Assembly (NCBI RefSeq): GCF_000400485.1
Contig: NZ_ASHR01000010.1
Span: 50,235-114,234, forward strand
Direction: 5' to 3'
DNA length: 64,000 bases
From: Agrococcus pavilionensis RW1
GTDB lineage: Bacteria > Actinomycetota > Actinomycetes > Actinomycetales > Microbacteriaceae
The notes under the pieces are model-generated. The model was not told the DNA's origin and did not search any database. It saw only the letters and a program-made list of their open reading frames with translations. The first letter of the stretch is position 1. Every line of letters begins with the position of its first letter. This document shows, piece by piece, positions 63,383 to 64,000 of the stretch. A program made the position numbers and the translations under genes.

Positions 63383-64000
63383 TGAACCGTCCCCGGTTCT
63401 CTGCCGCTCCTATGCGGGTGCCAGCACCGGGTGTGATGGCGTTTCGAGGTCAGCGTAGTACGCGGCCTCGAACTCCTCGGGAGGGACGTCGCCGAGGGTG
63501 GAATGCAGGCGCCTGGCGTTGTACCAGTCGACCCATTCAGCGGTGACCCATTCGACGTCCTCCAGCTGCTTGAGCGGACCGGTCCGGAAGGGCGAGTCGT
63601 CGCGAATCGCTTCGGTCTTGAACAGCCCGATCGTCGACTCGGCGAGGGCATTGTCATACGCGTCGCCGATCGAGCCGATCGACGCAGCGATGCCCTCCAG
63701 GGCGAGCGTCTCGGCGAAGCTCACGGACGTGAATTGAGACCCGGCATCGCTGTGATGGACCAGTCCGTCGAGCGCCGGGCGGCCGGCTCGGTCGCGCCGC
63801 CACAGGCCCATCCGCAGCGCCGTGGTCACCAACGGCGTCGTCTTCGTGGTCGCGGCCTGCCAGCCGACGATCGCGCGTGAGAAGCAGTCGATCACGAACG
63901 ACACGTACGCGAACCCGGCCCAGGTGCGCACGTAGGTGAAGTCCGCCACCCAGCGCTGGTTCGGCGCGGGCGCGGTGAAGTCCCGCTCGAGCAGATCCGG
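63383..64000 (-). mobile_element. IS3-family insertion sequence (partial, second element)
   Basis: The left end starts TGAACCGTCCCCGGTTCTC, a typical IS3-family terminus, exactly where merA homology stops. The element holds a transposase OrfB and continues beyond the window, so its other end and target duplication cannot be seen. Confidence 0.72.
63410..64000 (-). CDS. IS3-family transposase OrfB (partial, 5' end outside window)
   Basis: About 196 residues in view, read in from the window edge (…ERDFTAPAPNQRWVADFTYV). The integrase core has DDE residues in VADFTYV, HHSDAGSQFTS and NALAESTIGLFK, then WYNARRLHSTLGDVPP near the end, stopping with TAG. It is clearly different in sequence from the other IS3 element here, belonging to another subgroup. 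Confidence 0.87.
   Translation of the reverse strand, partial: PDLLERDFTAPAPNQRWVADFTYVRTWAGFAYVSFVIDCFSRAIVGWQAATTKTTPLVTTALRMGLWRRDRAGRPALDGLVHHSDAGSQFTSVSFAETLALEGIAASIGSIGDAYDNALAESTIGLFKTEAIRDDSPFRTGPLKQLEDVEWVTAEWVDWYNARRLHSTLGDVPPEEFEAAYYADLETPSHPVLAPA

Overview
The window reads as chromosomal DNA of a high-GC actinomycete. Genes are dense and short-spaced, GTG starts are common, and several transcripts look leaderless. The gene set (fused CydDC, LCP protein, CmtR/CadD, MntH with a DtxR-type palindrome) fits Actinomycetota, and Microbacteriaceae is my best guess at family level. I cannot fix the genus. No rRNA, tRNA or CRISPR array was seen.

Region 1 (about 1-24.4 kb) is a surface glycopolymer locus. 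It holds an amino-acid permease, four asparagine-synthetase-like PP-loop proteins, a heparinase II/III-like protein, three large glycosyltransferases that share a CgeB-like core (one a 1,484-residue multi-domain fusion), a UDP-ManNAc dehydrogenase (WecC), a polysaccharide pyruvyltransferase, a DUF6270 protein, a VanZ-like protein and an LCP-type ligase lipoprotein. Together they suggest a uronic-acid-containing, probably amidated and pyruvylated glycan attached to the wall by the LCP protein. The first 18 kb look less GC-biased than the following 30 kb, which hints at acquisition.

Region 2 (24.4-32.5 kb) is mostly housekeeping: a proline-rich membrane protein, a low-molecular-weight phosphatase, GalE, a DUF2254 membrane protein, an FMN reductase, a DHA2-type exporter and a Phd/RelE-type toxin-antitoxin pair.

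Region 3 (32.5-41.3 kb) is the cytochrome bd locus: a single-chain CydDC exporter, an M56 peptidase plus BlaI-type repressor pair on the opposite strand, then cydA and cydB. BlaI-type half-sites overlap the probable cydA promoter. A ribbon-helix-helix/PIN toxin-antitoxin pair and several palindromic repeats sit at the edges.

Region 4 (41.3-49.6 kb) holds a six-gene, translationally coupled operon: polysaccharide-deacetylase fold enzyme, MFS importer, SDR, ketopantoate-reductase-like enzyme, M20 peptidase and an Old Yellow Enzyme. It is divergent from a double-HTH Lrp/AsnC regulator. It looks catabolic, but the substrate is unknown.

Region 5 (49.6-64 kb) is a decayed mobile metal-resistance island: HTH and DprA-like remnants, lspA-cadD-cmtR, a frameshifted recombinase, a complete IS3-family element, fragments of a methyltransferase-like gene and of a metal P-type ATPase, lnt, a CPBP protease, an arsenite-type permease, mntH, a ResB fragment, and a merA truncated by a second IS3-family element that runs off the window. 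Lipoprotein maturation genes (lspA, lnt) travelling with cadmium genes, and operators centred on leaderless start codons (cmtR, mntH), are the most distinctive points here.
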